Source: Acidobacteriota bacterium
GTDB lineage: Bacteria > Acidobacteriota > Terriglobia > Terriglobales > Acidobacteriaceae
Assembly (NCBI GenBank): GCA_003225055.1
Contig: QIAU01000188.1
Location: forward strand, 1 to 64,000
Length of the DNA: 64,000 nt
Reading direction: 5' to 3'
The translations under genes were made by a program, and so were the position numbers. A model generated the notes under the pieces. That model made no database searches. It worked only from the letters and a program-made list of their open reading frames with translations, and was not told the origin of the DNA. This document shows, piece by piece, positions 63,752 to 64,000 of the stretch; within the stretch, counting starts at the first letter, position 1; the number at the start of each line of letters is the position of its first letter.

Positions 63752-64000
63752 TTCGCTTGAGCCGTCCTAAAATCAGGTTTGATGCTTTGATCCGTACGCA
63801 GGCTTCATACCGGCGTCGCAGTAGTCGCACATTGGGTGATTCGAGGTCATTGGGCAGGTTTACGGTGAACCGGTGACCAGCAGAAGGCAGCGAACCGTAA
63901 ACCGTTTGAATTTTCCGGAGGCGAACCCCGAGACTCGCTCGACTGAATGAAACTGCCGTTTCAAGCGACCAGGCCGGTACTCTGCGATCTTCAAATTATT
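63752..64000. other. Window end, no gene seen
   Basis: About 250 bp upstream of the DsbD-N-type gene. It should hold that gene's promoter. No coding frame with protein character reaches the window edge on either strand. Confidence 0.35.

Noticed and set aside
1-64000. CRISPR arrays, rRNA and tRNA genes
   Set aside because: No regularly spaced repeats, no rRNA-like blocks and no cloverleaf with correct stems were found by eye on either strand.

Overview
The window looks like a chromosomal segment of a soil-type Acidobacteriota (class Acidobacteriia/Terriglobia). I infer this from the gene families, not from a database search. It carries three very large Oar-like TonB-dependent receptors with a carboxypeptidase-regulatory-like N-terminus, CRTAC1/ASPIC-UnbV FG-GAP proteins next to TPR proteins, an acidobacterial type of LuxR regulator without a receiver aspartate, MacB-like permease remnants, and DUF1080 and Gfo/Idh/MocA sugar genes. 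No rRNA, tRNA or CRISPR array was seen. The region is rich in decayed genes: about twenty features are broken by frameshift, truncation or internal deletion.

Layout. 0-5 kb: a haloperoxidase fragment, an M23 peptidase, small conserved proteins, two convergent LuxR-type regulators and an IS110 remnant. 5.5-13.5 kb: a tight minus-strand operon, the most interesting part of the window. It runs: unknown conserved protein, PspA/IM30, membrane-anchored substrate-binding protein fused to an OmpA peptidoglycan-binding domain, ABC permease, ABC ATPase, membrane/coiled-coil protein, two-module AAA+ ATPase, and probably a small membrane protein. A CII-like regulator is divergent from it. The set suggests an envelope-stress-linked transport or sensing complex spanning inner membrane and peptidoglycan; that function is inferred.

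14-18.5 kb: a nucleoside deaminase, a frameshifted membrane protein, and two copies of a unit (small conserved protein plus Ser/Thr kinase start), both damaged, with an IS200/IS605 element in the first kinase. 18.6-34.4 kb: two paralogous receptor/CRTAC1 modules, one degraded (CRTAC1 pseudogene, TonB C-terminal protein, receptor) and one intact (TPR, CRTAC1, receptor). Between them lie a PilZ protein, paired half-size EamA transporters and an IS1634-type remnant. 35.3-37 kb: a heavily mutated MacB-like permease.

37-50.4 kb: a sugar-oxidation and glycan region with a PQQ dehydrogenase containing cytochrome c, a sugar isomerase/epimerase, two Gfo/Idh/MocA oxidoreductases, a GH29 alpha-L-fucosidase, a DUF1080 protein, a dead LacI regulator, a third receptor and an isomerase fragment. 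51-64 kb: two M1 metallopeptidases, an MFS transporter with a single frameshift, a secreted nucleoside hydrolase, a stand-alone 5'-3' exonuclease, remnants (esterase, LuxR, HsdM, sugar MFS), and a redoxin/DsbD-N pair.
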